Shown: positions 35,298 through 45,145, counted from the stretch's first letter. The stretch is DNA of 64,000 nt from Bacteroidales bacterium MB20-C3-3 (GCA_035609245.1 CP141202.1:1302001-1366000), one strand, 5' to 3'. The notes: a model not told the origin generated them from the sequence alone. Translations and numbers: made by a program.

Positions 35298-35958
35298 GAA
35301 TTGCATTAGCCAGGATCATATCCTCAGGCTTAGTAATCTTTATATTTGCCGTCAACCCCGCGGCAAATTTTATTTTCACACCTATACTCTCAACAACTGA
35401 TGCATCATCGGTAAATTCCGGTGTGTATGCTTGTTCGTATGATTTCAACAAATACTCAGACCAGAAGAGCTGGGGTGTTTGAACAGCAATAAATCTCTCC
35501 CTGTCAACCGGTTTACTTACATCACCATCTACCATTCTCAAGGAATCCGTTACTTTAATAACAGGAATTACAGCTCCGTGATCTTCTGCCTCTGTATACA
35601 ACTCTTCAATAAATTCTGTTGAAGCGAATGGCCTCACTCCATCATGAACAGCAACCAGAGAATCTGGCTCAATATATTTCAATGCATTTTTTACTGAATG
35701 GAATCTGGTAATTCCTCCGCTTACGAGTGTGTGGCTGACGGCAAAACGATACTCTTTACAAATGGCTTTCCAATCCTCTCTTAATCCGGATGGGACCACA
35801 ATTATGATCTCCGGTCTCTCTTTTAAATTAAGAAACTTCTCAACTGTATGGAGCAGTACAGGCCTCTCTCCCAGCATCATAAACTGTTTTGCAACATCTC
35901 CGCCCATCCGGGTTCCTGAACCGCCTGCAACTATTATTGCGTATCTTTTTTTGCCCAT
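35284..35958 (-). CDS. ispD: 2-C-methyl-D-erythritol 4-phosphate cytidylyltransferase
   Basis: IspD makes CDP-methylerythritol in the non-mevalonate isoprenoid pathway. The 224-residue sequence begins with the nucleotidyltransferase motif IVAGGSGTRMGGDVAKQFM and has VAVHDGVRPFAS, PVDRERFIAVQTPQ and TDDASVVESIG, all family hallmarks. It is monocistronic on the minus strand, divergent from purH. Confidence 0.95.
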   Translation of the reverse strand: MGKKRYAIIVAGGSGTRMGGDVAKQFMMLGERPVLLHTVEKFLNLKERPEIIIVVPSGLREDWKAICKEYRFAVSHTLVSGGITRFHSVKNALKYIEPDSLVAVHDGVRPFASTEFIEELYTEAEDHGAVIPVIKVTDSLRMVDGDVSKPVDRERFIAVQTPQLFWSEYLLKSYEQAYTPEFTDDASVVESIGVKIKFAAGLTANIKITKPEDMILANAILTSF

Positions 35959-35980
35959 TTTTTACTTTCTGTTATATATG

Positions 35981-35988
35981 CAAAATTA
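35981..35988 (-). promoter_or_regulatory. -7 promoter element of ispD
   Basis: TAATTTTG on the minus strand, 22 bases before the ispD ATG. Confidence 0.45.
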
Positions 35989-36011
35989 AACATTAATTGC
36001 CCTTTTTTTCC

Positions 36012-36019
36012 TACTTTTG
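36012..36019 (+). promoter_or_regulatory. -7 promoter element of purH
   Basis: TACTTTTG, 16 bases before the purH ATG at 36036; a TTG at 35997-35999 is too close (12 bases) to be a standard -33. Confidence 0.45.
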
Positions 36020-36035
36020 TATCTATTTAAGAAGT

Positions 36036-37556
36036 ATGGAACAAAGGACTATCAAAAGGGCAATAATCTCTGTTTACGACAAAAATGGCATTGAACAGAT
36101 TTCTAAGAGACTCATTGAGTTAAATGTTGAAATTGTATCTACCGGAGGCACCTTCGATTATTTAAAATCTTTGGGAATTCCTGTAAAAAGTGTGGAAGAG
36201 ATTACCGGCTACCCCTCAATCCTTGGAGGCAGGGTGAAGACTCTTCATCCTAAGGTATTCGGAGGTATACTATTCAGGAGAGATCTGAGTGAAGACTCTC
36301 TGCAGAGAGATGAGTATGAAATTCCTGCACTTGACCTGGTAATAGTTGATCTGTATCCCTTTGAAAAATATGTTGCATCGTCTGCTTCTCATCAAGAGAT
36401 TATTGAGAAAATTGATATAGGTGGTATTTCTCTTATAAGAGCTGCTGCAAAGAACTATCGCGATGTATTAATAGTCCCGTCAATGAAATATTACGGAGAG
36501 CTGGGCGCAATCCTCTCCCGGGGTGCCGGGACATCCGTTGAAGAGAGGGCCAGATTTGCCGCCTACGCTTTTGAGACCAGTTCCGGATACGATACTGCGA
36601 TATTTAAATATCTTAACAGGGAGCAAGGTATCGAGTGTTTCAAAGAGAGTTTTTCTGAATCAAGAACACTCAGGTACGGAGAGAATCCACACCAAAAAGC
36701 GCTCTATTTTGGAGAGAAGGGCTCTCTGCCGGAGCAAATATGGGGAAAAGAGATATCATACAACAATTTACTGGACATAGAGGCTGCCATTGAATTAATT
36801 GGAGATTTTGAAAAGCCGACCGTAGCTATTCTTAAACATAACAACGCCTGCGGGTGTGCCTCCAGAAATATTATTAAAGATGCCTGGGAGGCGGCCCTTG
36901 CATGCGACCCTGTATCGGCCTACGGAGGAATAATTATCTCCAACGGGAAGATTGACCTCAGCACTGCCGAAGGGATGAATAAACTCTTTTTTGAGGTTGT
37001 AATTGCACCATCCTACACTGACGAAGCACTCAATATCCTGAAAGAGAAAAAAAACAGGATTATCCTTGTTAATAAAGAAGATTTGAGGACTCCCTCAAAA
37101 TTCAGATCTCTGCTGGGAGGAGTATTGGCACAGGACAGAGACTCTGCAACAGAGAATGCCTCTGAGCATACGGTTGCAACCACTACTCTGCCCTCTGACT
37201 CAGAGTTGAGAGATCTTACCTTTGCAAATAAACTGGTTAAACACTCAAAGTCAAACGCAATTGTTCTGGCTGCAGAAGAGACACTGCTGGCAAGTGGTGT
37301 CGGACAAACATCAAGAGTAGATGCTCTAAGACAAGCTATTGCAAAAGCAGAGAATTTCGGATTCTCACTCAACGGAGCAGTAATGGCTTCAGATGCTTTT
37401 TTCCCATTCCCTGACTGTGTTGAGATTGCTCACAAGGCGGGAATCAAATCAGTTATTCATCCGGGAGGGTCAGTAAGGGATCAGGAGAGTACAGATTACT
37501 GCAATAACAATGGCCTCTCTATGGTAGTTACAGGACACAGGCATTTTAAACACTGA
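36036..37556 (+). CDS. purH: bifunctional AICAR formyltransferase/IMP cyclohydrolase
   Basis: PurH performs the last two steps of de novo IMP synthesis. The N-terminal MGS-like IMP cyclohydrolase domain shows AIISVYDKNGIEQISKRL, STGGTFDYLKSLGIPVK and GGRVKTLHPKVFGGIL; the transformylase domain has RYGENPHQKALYF, KHNNACGCASR, DPVSAYGGII and SDAFFPFPDCVEIA. The ~506-residue product starts with MEQRTIKRA at 36036; a longer in-frame start at 35997 would lie upstream of the -7 element. Confidence 0.97.
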   Translation: MEQRTIKRAIISVYDKNGIEQISKRLIELNVEIVSTGGTFDYLKSLGIPVKSVEEITGYPSILGGRVKTLHPKVFGGILFRRDLSEDSLQRDEYEIPALDLVIVDLYPFEKYVASSASHQEIIEKIDIGGISLIRAAAKNYRDVLIVPSMKYYGELGAILSRGAGTSVEERARFAAYAFETSSGYDTAIFKYLNREQGIECFKESFSESRTLRYGENPHQKALYFGEKGSLPEQIWGKEISYNNLLDIEAAIELIGDFEKPTVAILKHNNACGCASRNIIKDAWEAALACDPVSAYGGIIISNGKIDLSTAEGMNKLFFEVVIAPSYTDEALNILKEKKNRIILVNKEDLRTPSKFRSLLGGVLAQDRDSATENASEHTVATTTLPSDSELRDLTFANKLVKHSKSNAIVLAAEETLLASGVGQTSRVDALRQAIAKAENFGFSLNGAVMASDAFFPFPDCVEIAHKAGIKSVIHPGGSVRDQESTDYCNNNGLSMVVTGHRHFKH

Positions 37557-37573
37557 TAAATAAAAAATAACAT

Positions 37574-38593
37574 ATGGCATTCTCATTTTTAACACAAGAA
37601 CTGGCTATTGACCTTGGTACGGCTAATACAATTATCCTTATGAATGATAAGGTGGTTGTTGACGAACCATCCATCGTAGCGATTGATCTCAACACAGGAA
37701 AGCCTATTGCTTTTGGACAGAAAGCAAGAATGATGCACGGTAAAACTCACGCCAACATTAAAACTGTAAGGCCGCTGAGAGATGGAGTTATTGCTGACTT
37801 TAACGCTGCAGAGGCAATGATTAGGGGCTTTATCAAAATGATTAATTACAGGAACAGCTTTTTCACCCCAAGCCTCAGAATGGTTGTGTGCATCCCTTCC
37901 GGAAGTACGGAGGTTGAGATTCGTGCGGTTCGCGACTCCTCTGAACATGCCGGTGGCAGGGATGTATATTTGATTTATGAGCCTATGGCTGCCGCAATAG
38001 GTATTGGTCTGGATGTTGAGGCACCTTCAGGAAATATGGTTGTTGACATAGGAGGCGGAACTACAGAGATAGCTGTTATCTCACTTGGGGGTATTGTATT
38101 CAATCAAAGCATCAGAGTTGCCGGTGATGTCTTCACAAACGAGATTCAGCAGTATATGAGACAACAGCACAATATAAAGATTGGAGAGCTTACCGCAGAG
38201 GATATAAAACTCAGGGTAGGTGCTGCAATGTCTGAACTTGATGAATATCCTGAGCCATATGTTGTAAGAGGACCAAATCTTATGACAGCTCACCCGGTTG
38301 AGGTTAGTGTTACAAGTCAGGAGATAGCTCACTGTATAGACAAGTCTGTTGCAAAAATTGAGGCAGCTGTTATTTCAGTTTTAGAGCAGACTCCTCCTGA
38401 GCTATATGCAGACATTGTTCAGAAGGGGATATTTCTGACAGGAGGCGGTGCGCTTCTCAGAGGACTGGATAAGAGACTAACAGACAAGATTAATATTAAG
38501 TTTCATATTTCTGAAGATCCGCTGCATGCAGTTGCACGAGGAACAAGCATAGCACTTAAGAATTGCGACAAACTCCCTTATCTGATAAGATAA
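37574..38593 (+). CDS. mreB: rod shape-determining protein MreB
   Basis: This 339-residue actin homolog forms the cytoplasmic filaments that guide lateral wall synthesis. Phosphate-binding motifs are LAIDLGTANTIILM and NMVVDIGGGTTEIAVISLGG, and the adenosine motif is GIFLTGGGALLRGLDKRL. It begins 17 bases after purH and leads the mreBCD-mrdA-mrdB operon, so purH and the shape genes may share transcripts. Confidence 0.97.
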   Translation: MAFSFLTQELAIDLGTANTIILMNDKVVVDEPSIVAIDLNTGKPIAFGQKARMMHGKTHANIKTVRPLRDGVIADFNAAEAMIRGFIKMINYRNSFFTPSLRMVVCIPSGSTEVEIRAVRDSSEHAGGRDVYLIYEPMAAAIGIGLDVEAPSGNMVVDIGGGTTEIAVISLGGIVFNQSIRVAGDVFTNEIQQYMRQQHNIKIGELTAEDIKLRVGAAMSELDEYPEPYVVRGPNLMTAHPVEVSVTSQEIAHCIDKSVAKIEAAVISVLEQTPPELYADIVQKGIFLTGGGALLRGLDKRLTDKINIKFHISEDPLHAVARGTSIALKNCDKLPYLIR

Positions 38594-38603
38594 TAATAAC
38601 ACA

Positions 38604-39422
38604 ATGACACAGAAGAGATCTCCCCGTTTTCAATGGCTGGTATCTCTGTTGCTCTTCCTGGTACTTGAGGGGTTTTCGCTGATAATGATATCAGAGAATT
38701 CATTTTTTCAGCACCTGAAGATCAGTGGGGCGTATATGGCTGTCAGAGGTTCTCTTAGTAAAACAGGTTCTGAGATAAGGTATTTTTTTAATCTGAGGGA
38801 TGTAAACCGGGAGCTTGAAAAGGAGAACCAGAGGTTGCTAAGCTCTCTTGAGTCATTTAGAGGTTCCGGTGCTGAGGCAGATACTTCAGAGGCGCAATAT
38901 ATTTATATACCGGCAAGAATTGTAGCAAACAGCACCAATAACAAGCAGAATTTCATCATTATAGACAAGGGGAGCAGGGATGGAGTAAAGGAGGATATGG
39001 GTGTAATATCCCCTCTGGGAGTCGCCGGAGTTATTAGCAAGGTCTCAGATAGATACTCGTATGTTATTTCTTTGCTTAACATAAATCAAAGCATCAGTGC
39101 CCGTATTGGAAGAGAGGGGGCCTTCGGGCCAATGGTCTGGGACGGGAAAAGTGCCCAAAGGGCATTACTTACTGACATCCCGCAGCACATTAGATTTACG
39201 GTTGGGGATACAATATTTACCAGCGGATTTTCAACAATTTTTCCCGAAAATATTCCGCTCGGTACAGCAGGAAAATCAAAAATACTGAGAGGTACACATA
39301 AGGAGATTCAGGTAAGGCTGTTTCAGGACTTCAAATCTCTCAGATATGTAAGGGTAGTTATCAACAGACATAAGGAGGAGCTTGACAGCTTGATACAAAA
39401 AGATGAAACAAGGGGTAAATAA
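38604..39422 (+). CDS. mreC: rod shape-determining protein MreC
   Basis: The 272-residue protein has one N-terminal membrane helix (WLVSLLLFLVLEGFSLIMI), a coiled coil with RDVNRELEKENQRLLSSLES, and the periplasmic beta domain typical of MreC (DKGSRDGVKEDMGVISPLGV, RIGREGAFGPMVWDG, FTSGFSTIFPENIPLG). It links MreB, MreD and PBP2. Its 3' end overlaps mreD by 20 bases. Confidence 0.95.
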   Translation: MTQKRSPRFQWLVSLLLFLVLEGFSLIMISENSFFQHLKISGAYMAVRGSLSKTGSEIRYFFNLRDVNRELEKENQRLLSSLESFRGSGAEADTSEAQYIYIPARIVANSTNNKQNFIIIDKGSRDGVKEDMGVISPLGVAGVISKVSDRYSYVISLLNINQSISARIGREGAFGPMVWDGKSAQRALLTDIPQHIRFTVGDTIFTSGFSTIFPENIPLGTAGKSKILRGTHKEIQVRLFQDFKSLRYVRVVINRHKEELDSLIQKDETRGK

Positions 39423-39918
39423 TACGGTAATCTTCTTCAGCTTTTTAATTGCTCAGCTGCTGGTCTCAAATTTCATAGATTTTGGACCAATGCTGTTTAT
39501 TGTTCTCTACCCCCTCTTTATACTTACGCTCCCTGTAGGCCTCTCCCCTGCCTATGTTCTTTTATGGGCATTTGCCATGGGAATGGGTACCGATCTCTTA
39601 TATAACGGGATGCCGGGTATTAACTCGGCCTCAGCAGTTATGATGGCCTTCCTTCGTCAGCCGGTTCAGGGCCTGCTTATAAGAAAGGGAGAGCTGGACA
39701 GTCAGATAAGGCCGGGGATTGCAGAAGTGGGATTAAGCCGATTTCTCGCCTATGCGCTTATATGTCTTACAATCCACCATCTGACATATATTTTTGCAGA
39801 GAGTTTCTCATTTGTGTACTTCTCAGGTAATCTTCCCAGATTACTGATTAGTCTTGCAGTAAATCTCGCTCTTCTGCTGTTGTTAGAGTTTGGTGTCTTT
39901 TACAAAAACTGGAAATAG
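39403..39918 (+). CDS. mreD: rod shape-determining protein MreD
   Basis: The 171-residue hydrophobic protein with about five membrane segments sits between mreC and mrdA, the usual MreD position. Sequence of MreD is poorly conserved; LVSNFIDFGPMLFIVLYPLF and GMGTDLLYNGMPGINSASAV fit Bacteroidota members. The start at 39403 lies within the last codons of mreC, implying coupled translation. Confidence 0.88.
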   Translation: MKQGVNNTVIFFSFLIAQLLVSNFIDFGPMLFIVLYPLFILTLPVGLSPAYVLLWAFAMGMGTDLLYNGMPGINSASAVMMAFLRQPVQGLLIRKGELDSQIRPGIAEVGLSRFLAYALICLTIHHLTYIFAESFSFVYFSGNLPRLLISLAVNLALLLLLEFGVFYKNWK

Positions 39919-39930
39919 GGGGGACTATAA

Positions 39931-41766
39931 ATGGGCGTTGAACTTAAGGATAAAAGGAGCATACTGATAGTGGGGCTGATAGTGGTTGCTGTTGTAATGA
40001 TCCTTCAGCTGTTCAATCTGCAGATACTTGATGAGCAGTATAAAATCACAGCAAGTAACAACGCTTTCAGATATGATGTAAGGTACCCTGCAAGGGGAAT
40101 TATATATGACAGGAATGGCAAAATACTTGTAGGTAATGCCACTGCATACGATATAATGATTACCCCTTACGAGGTCAAAGAGCTGGATACTGCAGATCTT
40201 TGTGAGATTTTTGACCTTAATCTGGAGGATATCCGGAAAACACTTGCTGACTACAGAAAAAACAGGCGCCGGATTGGATACCAGTCCCTCCCTTTTGTTA
40301 AACAGATTACTCCGGAGCAGTATTCAATCTTTCTTGAAAAATCCTATAAATTTACCGGATTCAGTGCAATACCAAGAACTATCAGAACCTATCCATATAA
40401 CGCCTGCGGAAATCTGCTGGGCTATATTACAGAAGTTGACACCGCCTTTATCAGGAAGAATCCTGAATACAGAAGAGGAGACTATGTAGGGAAGACCGGA
40501 ATTGAACAATCCTATGAAGGTTTCCTTAAAGGCGAAAAGGGATATAACATATTTTTAAGGGATGTTCACAACAAAGTAAAATCAAGCTTCTCGGAGGGGA
40601 AATATGACAAAGAGGCTATCCCCGGAAAAAACATTACATCATCTATTGACGCTGAACTTCAGCAATATGTTGAATCTCTTATGCAAAATAAGATAGGCAG
40701 TGTTGTTGCCATTGAGCCGTCAACCGGAGAGATACTGGCACTGGTCTCAAGCCCCGGTCTTGAGGTATCAAAACTCGCTTCAATCAGTAAATATTACAAC
40801 GAAATAGTAAATGACCCCCTGAAACCAATGTTTAACAGAGCTGTTATGTCTCCCTACCCTCCCGGTTCTGTATTTAAACTTGTAAACGGACTTATCGCTC
40901 TTCAGGAGGGTGTAATTGATACAACTACAACATATCCCTGCAACATGGGGTACAAAGTTGGGAGAGGCATAGCCTGCCACGCACACCCCTCCCCCACAAA
41001 CCTTACCACCTCAATAATGATGTCATGTAATGCATATTATGCAAATGCATTCAGACTTACAATTGACAACCCTAAATACTCAAGCGTAACAGATGCATTT
41101 ATTAAATGGAGAGAGTATGTTCAGAGTTTTGGGTTTGGAGTTAAACTTGGGAGTGACCTCCCCGGGGAGCAGGGTGGTGTGCTGCCATCAACAGAGGGTT
41201 ATAATAAAATCCACGGACTCAACAGATGGAAATCCCTCTCAATTATATCTCTGTCCATTGGACAGGGGGAGTTGGGGACAACACCTTTGCACCTTGCAAA
41301 TCTTGCTGCAACTATTGCTAACAGAGGATATTATCATACCCCGCATATTATTAAAGGAGCTGAAGACACTACATTGCAAACAGATTTTTCTGAAAGACAC
41401 TACACTTTGGTAGATACCACAAATTTCAAAAAAATAATACACGGAATGTACCTTGCCGTTAATGCTCCTCCGGGTTCCGGAGCAACCGCATCAAGAGTTG
41501 CTGTACCCGGTCTGGACATATGCGGCAAAACAGGTACCGCTCAAAACCCTCACGGCAAAGATCACTCGGTTTTTATATGTTTTGCTCCCAGAGAGAACCC
41601 TAAGATAGCAGTAGCAGCTTATATCGAGAATTCCGGATTTGGAGGCACCTGGGCTGCTCCCATTGCCTCTTTGCTTGTTGAAAGGTATCTTAAAGGAGTT
41701 GTTGAGAGAAAGGATCTTGAGGCTCATATAATAAGTTCCAACCTTATACAGAACAATAAAAGATGA
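39931..41766 (+). CDS. mrdA: penicillin-binding protein 2 (elongasome transpeptidase)
   Basis: The 611-residue class B PBP has an N-terminal membrane helix (ILIVGLIVVAVVMILQLF), the pedestal motif RGIIYDRNGKILVGN, the catalytic SxxK in PPGSVFKLVNGL, SCN in MMSCNAYYANAF, and KTGTAQNPHGKDHSVF. It crosslinks lateral-wall peptidoglycan with RodA. It follows mreD by 12 bases and overlaps rodA by four (ATGA). Confidence 0.96.
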   Translation: MGVELKDKRSILIVGLIVVAVVMILQLFNLQILDEQYKITASNNAFRYDVRYPARGIIYDRNGKILVGNATAYDIMITPYEVKELDTADLCEIFDLNLEDIRKTLADYRKNRRRIGYQSLPFVKQITPEQYSIFLEKSYKFTGFSAIPRTIRTYPYNACGNLLGYITEVDTAFIRKNPEYRRGDYVGKTGIEQSYEGFLKGEKGYNIFLRDVHNKVKSSFSEGKYDKEAIPGKNITSSIDAELQQYVESLMQNKIGSVVAIEPSTGEILALVSSPGLEVSKLASISKYYNEIVNDPLKPMFNRAVMSPYPPGSVFKLVNGLIALQEGVIDTTTTYPCNMGYKVGRGIACHAHPSPTNLTTSIMMSCNAYYANAFRLTIDNPKYSSVTDAFIKWREYVQSFGFGVKLGSDLPGEQGGVLPSTEGYNKIHGLNRWKSLSIISLSIGQGELGTTPLHLANLAATIANRGYYHTPHIIKGAEDTTLQTDFSERHYTLVDTTNFKKIIHGMYLAVNAPPGSGATASRVAVPGLDICGKTGTAQNPHGKDHSVFICFAPRENPKIAVAAYIENSGFGGTWAAPIASLLVERYLKGVVERKDLEAHIISSNLIQNNKR

Positions 41767-43193
41767 AGACACCACTTAATCTTTACAAGAAACTTGACTG
41801 GCCTCTGATAGTTACCTATCTGGCTCTTGTTCTGATAGGATGGATATCAGTATTTGCATCTGTATATGATGAAGAGCATGCTCATATTCTTGATATGTCT
41901 CAGCGTTATGGAATGCAGTTTATCTGGATTGTAACATCAATGGTTATTGCAACCCTTATTCTTTTTGTAATTAACCCAAAACTTTATAATGTACTGGCCT
42001 GGATCTTATACTTTCTAAGTTTGCTCCTGCTTTTTGCCGTAATTTTTATTGGAGTTGAGGTAAATGGCTCTAAATCCTGGTTTATGATTGGCCCTTTCAG
42101 ATTTCAACCGGCAGAGCTCGCAAAAATTACAACTTCTCTGGCTCTTGCAACCATGATGAGTGCCTATAATTTCAAACTCAAACACTTTACCTCTTTTGCA
42201 AAGATTGGGCTGACAATACTGGTTCCAATGGCACTTATAATTCTTGAAAAGGAGACCGGTTCTGCTCTTGTTTTCTTCAGTTTTATCTTTGTCCTGTACA
42301 GGGAGGGGCTAAGCGGATGGTTCCTGGTATTTGGGATCCTTGCAATACTTCTTTTTGTCCTTACACTTGCCTTCTCTCCGTTTGTATCACTGATTGTTCT
42401 TTTTGGTCTTACCCTGACCGCTCTCACTTTAATATCCAGAGAGTATATAAAGGGCTTCTTGTTAGCAGTGGTATCTATACCTATGCTAATTTTTTCACCT
42501 GAACTTGGACAGCTTGACCTTCTGAGTTTTGCATCTTCTCTCTCTCCTGCTCAGTGGATGCTGATTGTTGCCTCCCCATTTCTTACATATTTCACATACA
42601 TAACTTTTAAAAAGAGAGAGGTTTACTATAAATATATTCTACTCTCTTTTTTGATTTCAACAATTTTGATCTTCTCTGTTGACTATTTTTTTGAAGAGAT
42701 ACTGCAAGAGCATCAAAGATCCAGGATTGAAAACCTACTGGGTGTTACAGAGGATCTGCAGGGAGCCGGATATAATGTTCACCAGTCAAAAATTGCTATT
42801 GGATCAGGTGGCTTCTGGGGGAAGGGATTCCTTAAGGGGACTCAGACTAAGTTTAATTTTGTCCCCGAGCAGAGCACAGACTTTATCTTTTGCTCAATTG
42901 GTGAGGAGTGGGGCTTTGCAGGCTCGGTTATTGTGATTGGACTATTCCTCTTTTTAATAATCCGAATATTATCACTTGCAGACAGACAAAAGGATACATT
43001 TATTCGCATATATGGTTACTCTCTTGCATCTGTACTATTCCTCCACTTTTTTATAAACATTGGCATGACAATAGGAATAATGCCCGTAATAGGGATTCCG
43101 TTGCCATTTATAAGCTACGGCGGCTCCTCATTATGGGCATTTACTATATTCCTGTTTATCTTTATACGACTGGATCTGGAACGATGGCGCTAA
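41763..43193 (+). CDS. mrdB: peptidoglycan polymerase RodA
   Basis: The SEDS glycosyltransferase of 476 residues carries FRFQPAELAKITTSLALA, EKETGSALVFFSFIFVLYREG, the long periplasmic loop with ENLLGVTEDLQGAGYNVHQS, GSGGFWGKGFLKGTQTKFNF, VPEQSTDFIFCSIGEEWGF and IGIPLPFISYGGSSLW. It is longer than enterobacterial RodA because of an extra hydrophobic segment in the middle (about residues 200-280), as is usual in this phylum. Its last 32 bases overlap the convergent biotinyl-carrier gene. Confidence 0.96.
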   Translation: MKTPLNLYKKLDWPLIVTYLALVLIGWISVFASVYDEEHAHILDMSQRYGMQFIWIVTSMVIATLILFVINPKLYNVLAWILYFLSLLLLFAVIFIGVEVNGSKSWFMIGPFRFQPAELAKITTSLALATMMSAYNFKLKHFTSFAKIGLTILVPMALIILEKETGSALVFFSFIFVLYREGLSGWFLVFGILAILLFVLTLAFSPFVSLIVLFGLTLTALTLISREYIKGFLLAVVSIPMLIFSPELGQLDLLSFASSLSPAQWMLIVASPFLTYFTYITFKKREVYYKYILLSFLISTILIFSVDYFFEEILQEHQRSRIENLLGVTEDLQGAGYNVHQSKIAIGSGGFWGKGFLKGTQTKFNFVPEQSTDFIFCSIGEEWGFAGSVIVIGLFLFLIIRILSLADRQKDTFIRIYGYSLASVLFLHFFINIGMTIGIMPVIGIPLPFISYGGSSLWAFTIFLFIFIRLDLERWR

Positions 43194-43575
43194 GATCATC
43201 GTTTATATCCTCGTAAACAAACTCTACATCTGATTTCAGGTACATCATTACTACGCCTTTTGCAACCTTCTCGCCCGTTTTAACAAAAATTTGCTCAACA
43301 GTTCCGTCAAAGGGAGCTCTTATGATATTCTGCATTTTCATTGCCTCATATATCATAATCTCATCTCCCTTATTAACATGACTACCAAGTTCTACAGAAA
43401 AAGAGGTAACAACGCCCGGAATCACGGAGAGTATCTCCTGAGGATCAGGTCTTTTCCATTGCTTTCTGTTCCTGTATTTTTTAGTTAAGTTAGTCTTGTA
43501 GTTTCTGGCATTTGGAAAGATCTGCAATGTTTCATAAACAGTCATCTCTTCCGGGTTTATTTTATTTTTTTTCAT
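43162..43575 (-). CDS. biotinyl carrier protein of acyl-CoA carboxylase/decarboxylase
   Basis: The 137-residue protein has a basic N-terminal half (TKKYRNRKQWKRPDPQEI) and a C-terminal biotinyl domain with the biotinylation motif EAMKMQN, Lys80, followed by APFDGTVEQIFVKTGEKVAKG. An acidic tail (VYEDINDDLSAIVPD) follows. It starts one base after the carboxyltransferase stop codon region, so both are cotranscribed. It accepts CO2 on biotin and passes it between subunits. The 3' end overlaps rodA by 32 bases. Confidence 0.92.
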   Translation of the reverse strand: MKKNKINPEEMTVYETLQIFPNARNYKTNLTKKYRNRKQWKRPDPQEILSVIPGVVTSFSVELGSHVNKGDEIMIYEAMKMQNIIRAPFDGTVEQIFVKTGEKVAKGVVMMYLKSDVEFVYEDINDDLSAIVPDPVV

Positions 43576-43576
43576 A

Positions 43577-45124
43577 TTAAAATGGTGGAATACCGTGCTT
43601 TTTTGTAGGCCTCTTTACAACTTTATTCTCTGAGACACTAAGGGCATGCTTCAGGTAGTTTCTTGTCTCCGTAGGATCAATAACAGAGTCAATATATCCT
43701 TTGGCAGCAGCAACATAAGGATTAGCAAATTTCTTCTTGTACTCTTCAACCTTCTGCTTTCTCATTGCCTCGGGATCTTCCGCCTCCATTATCTCCTTAC
43801 GGAAGATTATATTTGCGGCACCCTCAGGTCCCATAACAGCAATCTCCGCAAGTGGCCATGCAAATACAAAATCGGCCCTTAGATGGCGGGAATTCATCGC
43901 AATATATCCACCACCATAAGCCTTTCTGAGGATAACTGTAATTTTTGGAACAGTTGCCTCACTATATGCATAGAGAAGCTTAGCTCCGTGACGGATAACC
44001 CCGGCATGCTCCTGATCTACACCAGGCAGATAACCCGGCATATCTTCAAGTGTAATCATAGGAATTTCAAATGCATCGCAGAATCTGATAAACCTTGCAG
44101 CCTTGTCTGAAGAGTCGCAATCAAGTACTCCTGCCAAAACCAAAGGCTGGTTGGCAATAAAGCCCACTGTTCTTCCGTCAATCCGGCCAAAGCCAACAAC
44201 AATATTTGCAGCCCACATCTCCTGCACCTCAAAAAACTCAGAAGAGTCAGTCAATGCCTTAATTACATCTCTTACATCATATGGTTTTGTTGGCTCAACA
44301 GGTACAATTTTTTCAATTTTAAATTTCTTGAGAGGTTCTGTACTTTTTCTAGGTTTCCCTTTACACTCATTGCAAGCGGGTATGTAGTCCAAAAGTGTTT
44401 TTATCTGAGTGAAACACTCGGCCTCACTGTTAGCAAAAAAATGGGCATTACCTGTTATCTCACTGTGAACGCGGGCTCCACCAAGAGATTCCATATCTAT
44501 CTCCTCTCCAAGAACAGACTTAATTACTTCCGGCCCCGTTATAAACATCTTTGATATTTTGTCTACAACAAATACAAAGTCTGTAAGAGCAGGCGAGTAG
44601 ACAGCACCCCCGGCACACGGGCCGAGTATAACTGACAATTGAGGAATTACCCCACTGGCAAGGGTGTTTCTGAAAAAGATTTCACCATAACCTGCAAGAG
44701 AGTTTACACCCTCCTGGATCCTTGCACCACCTGAATCATTAATTCCAATCAAAGGAATTTTCATTCTAAGGGCGTAGTCCATAATTTTTGTGATTTTACG
44801 AGCGTGCATTGATCCTAGTGATCCACCTGCAACTGTAAAATCCTGTGCATAAATTGCTACAGGCTTACCATTTATAGTACCTGTACCAATAACCACTCCA
44901 TCTCCGGCAAGATTTTTTCCCTCCATACCAAATTCACGAGCTTCGTGTTCAATAAAAAGGTCGTATTCAAAAAAAGAACCGGCGTCTAAGAGCTGGTTGA
45001 TTCTCTCTCGCGCCGGAAGCTTTCCCATAGCTATTTGCTTTGCAATGGCAGACTCGCCTCCGCCTTGCACAGCCTTTTCCCTCCTGTCCTGCAGCTCAGA
45101 GATTTTTCTACTTAATAAACTCAT
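43577..45124 (-). CDS. acyl-CoA carboxylase carboxyltransferase subunit (propionyl-CoA carboxylase beta / methylmalonyl-CoA decarboxylase alpha type)
   Basis: The 515-residue crotonase-fold carboxyltransferase has ARERINQLLDAGSFFEYD, the acyl-CoA oxyanion segments GGSLGSMHARKI and NDSGGARIQEGVNSLAGYG, GPCAGGAVYSPALTDF, and DMPGYLPGVDQEHAG. It moves CO2 between biotin and propionyl/methylmalonyl-CoA. The neighbouring gene supplies the biotinyl protein, but neither a biotin carboxylase nor a membrane decarboxylase beta subunit is next to it, so direction (carboxylase or decarboxylase) cannot be decided. The ATG at 45124 (MSLLSRKISEL) matches the promoter spacing; an in-frame ATG at 45148 lies next to the -7 element. 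Confidence 0.92.
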   Translation of the reverse strand: MSLLSRKISELQDRREKAVQGGGESAIAKQIAMGKLPARERINQLLDAGSFFEYDLFIEHEAREFGMEGKNLAGDGVVIGTGTINGKPVAIYAQDFTVAGGSLGSMHARKITKIMDYALRMKIPLIGINDSGGARIQEGVNSLAGYGEIFFRNTLASGVIPQLSVILGPCAGGAVYSPALTDFVFVVDKISKMFITGPEVIKSVLGEEIDMESLGGARVHSEITGNAHFFANSEAECFTQIKTLLDYIPACNECKGKPRKSTEPLKKFKIEKIVPVEPTKPYDVRDVIKALTDSSEFFEVQEMWAANIVVGFGRIDGRTVGFIANQPLVLAGVLDCDSSDKAARFIRFCDAFEIPMITLEDMPGYLPGVDQEHAGVIRHGAKLLYAYSEATVPKITVILRKAYGGGYIAMNSRHLRADFVFAWPLAEIAVMGPEGAANIIFRKEIMEAEDPEAMRKQKVEEYKKKFANPYVAAAKGYIDSVIDPTETRNYLKHALSVSENKVVKRPTKKHGIPPF

Positions 45125-45145
45125 AGATTTTTGTTTTAGTTCACA

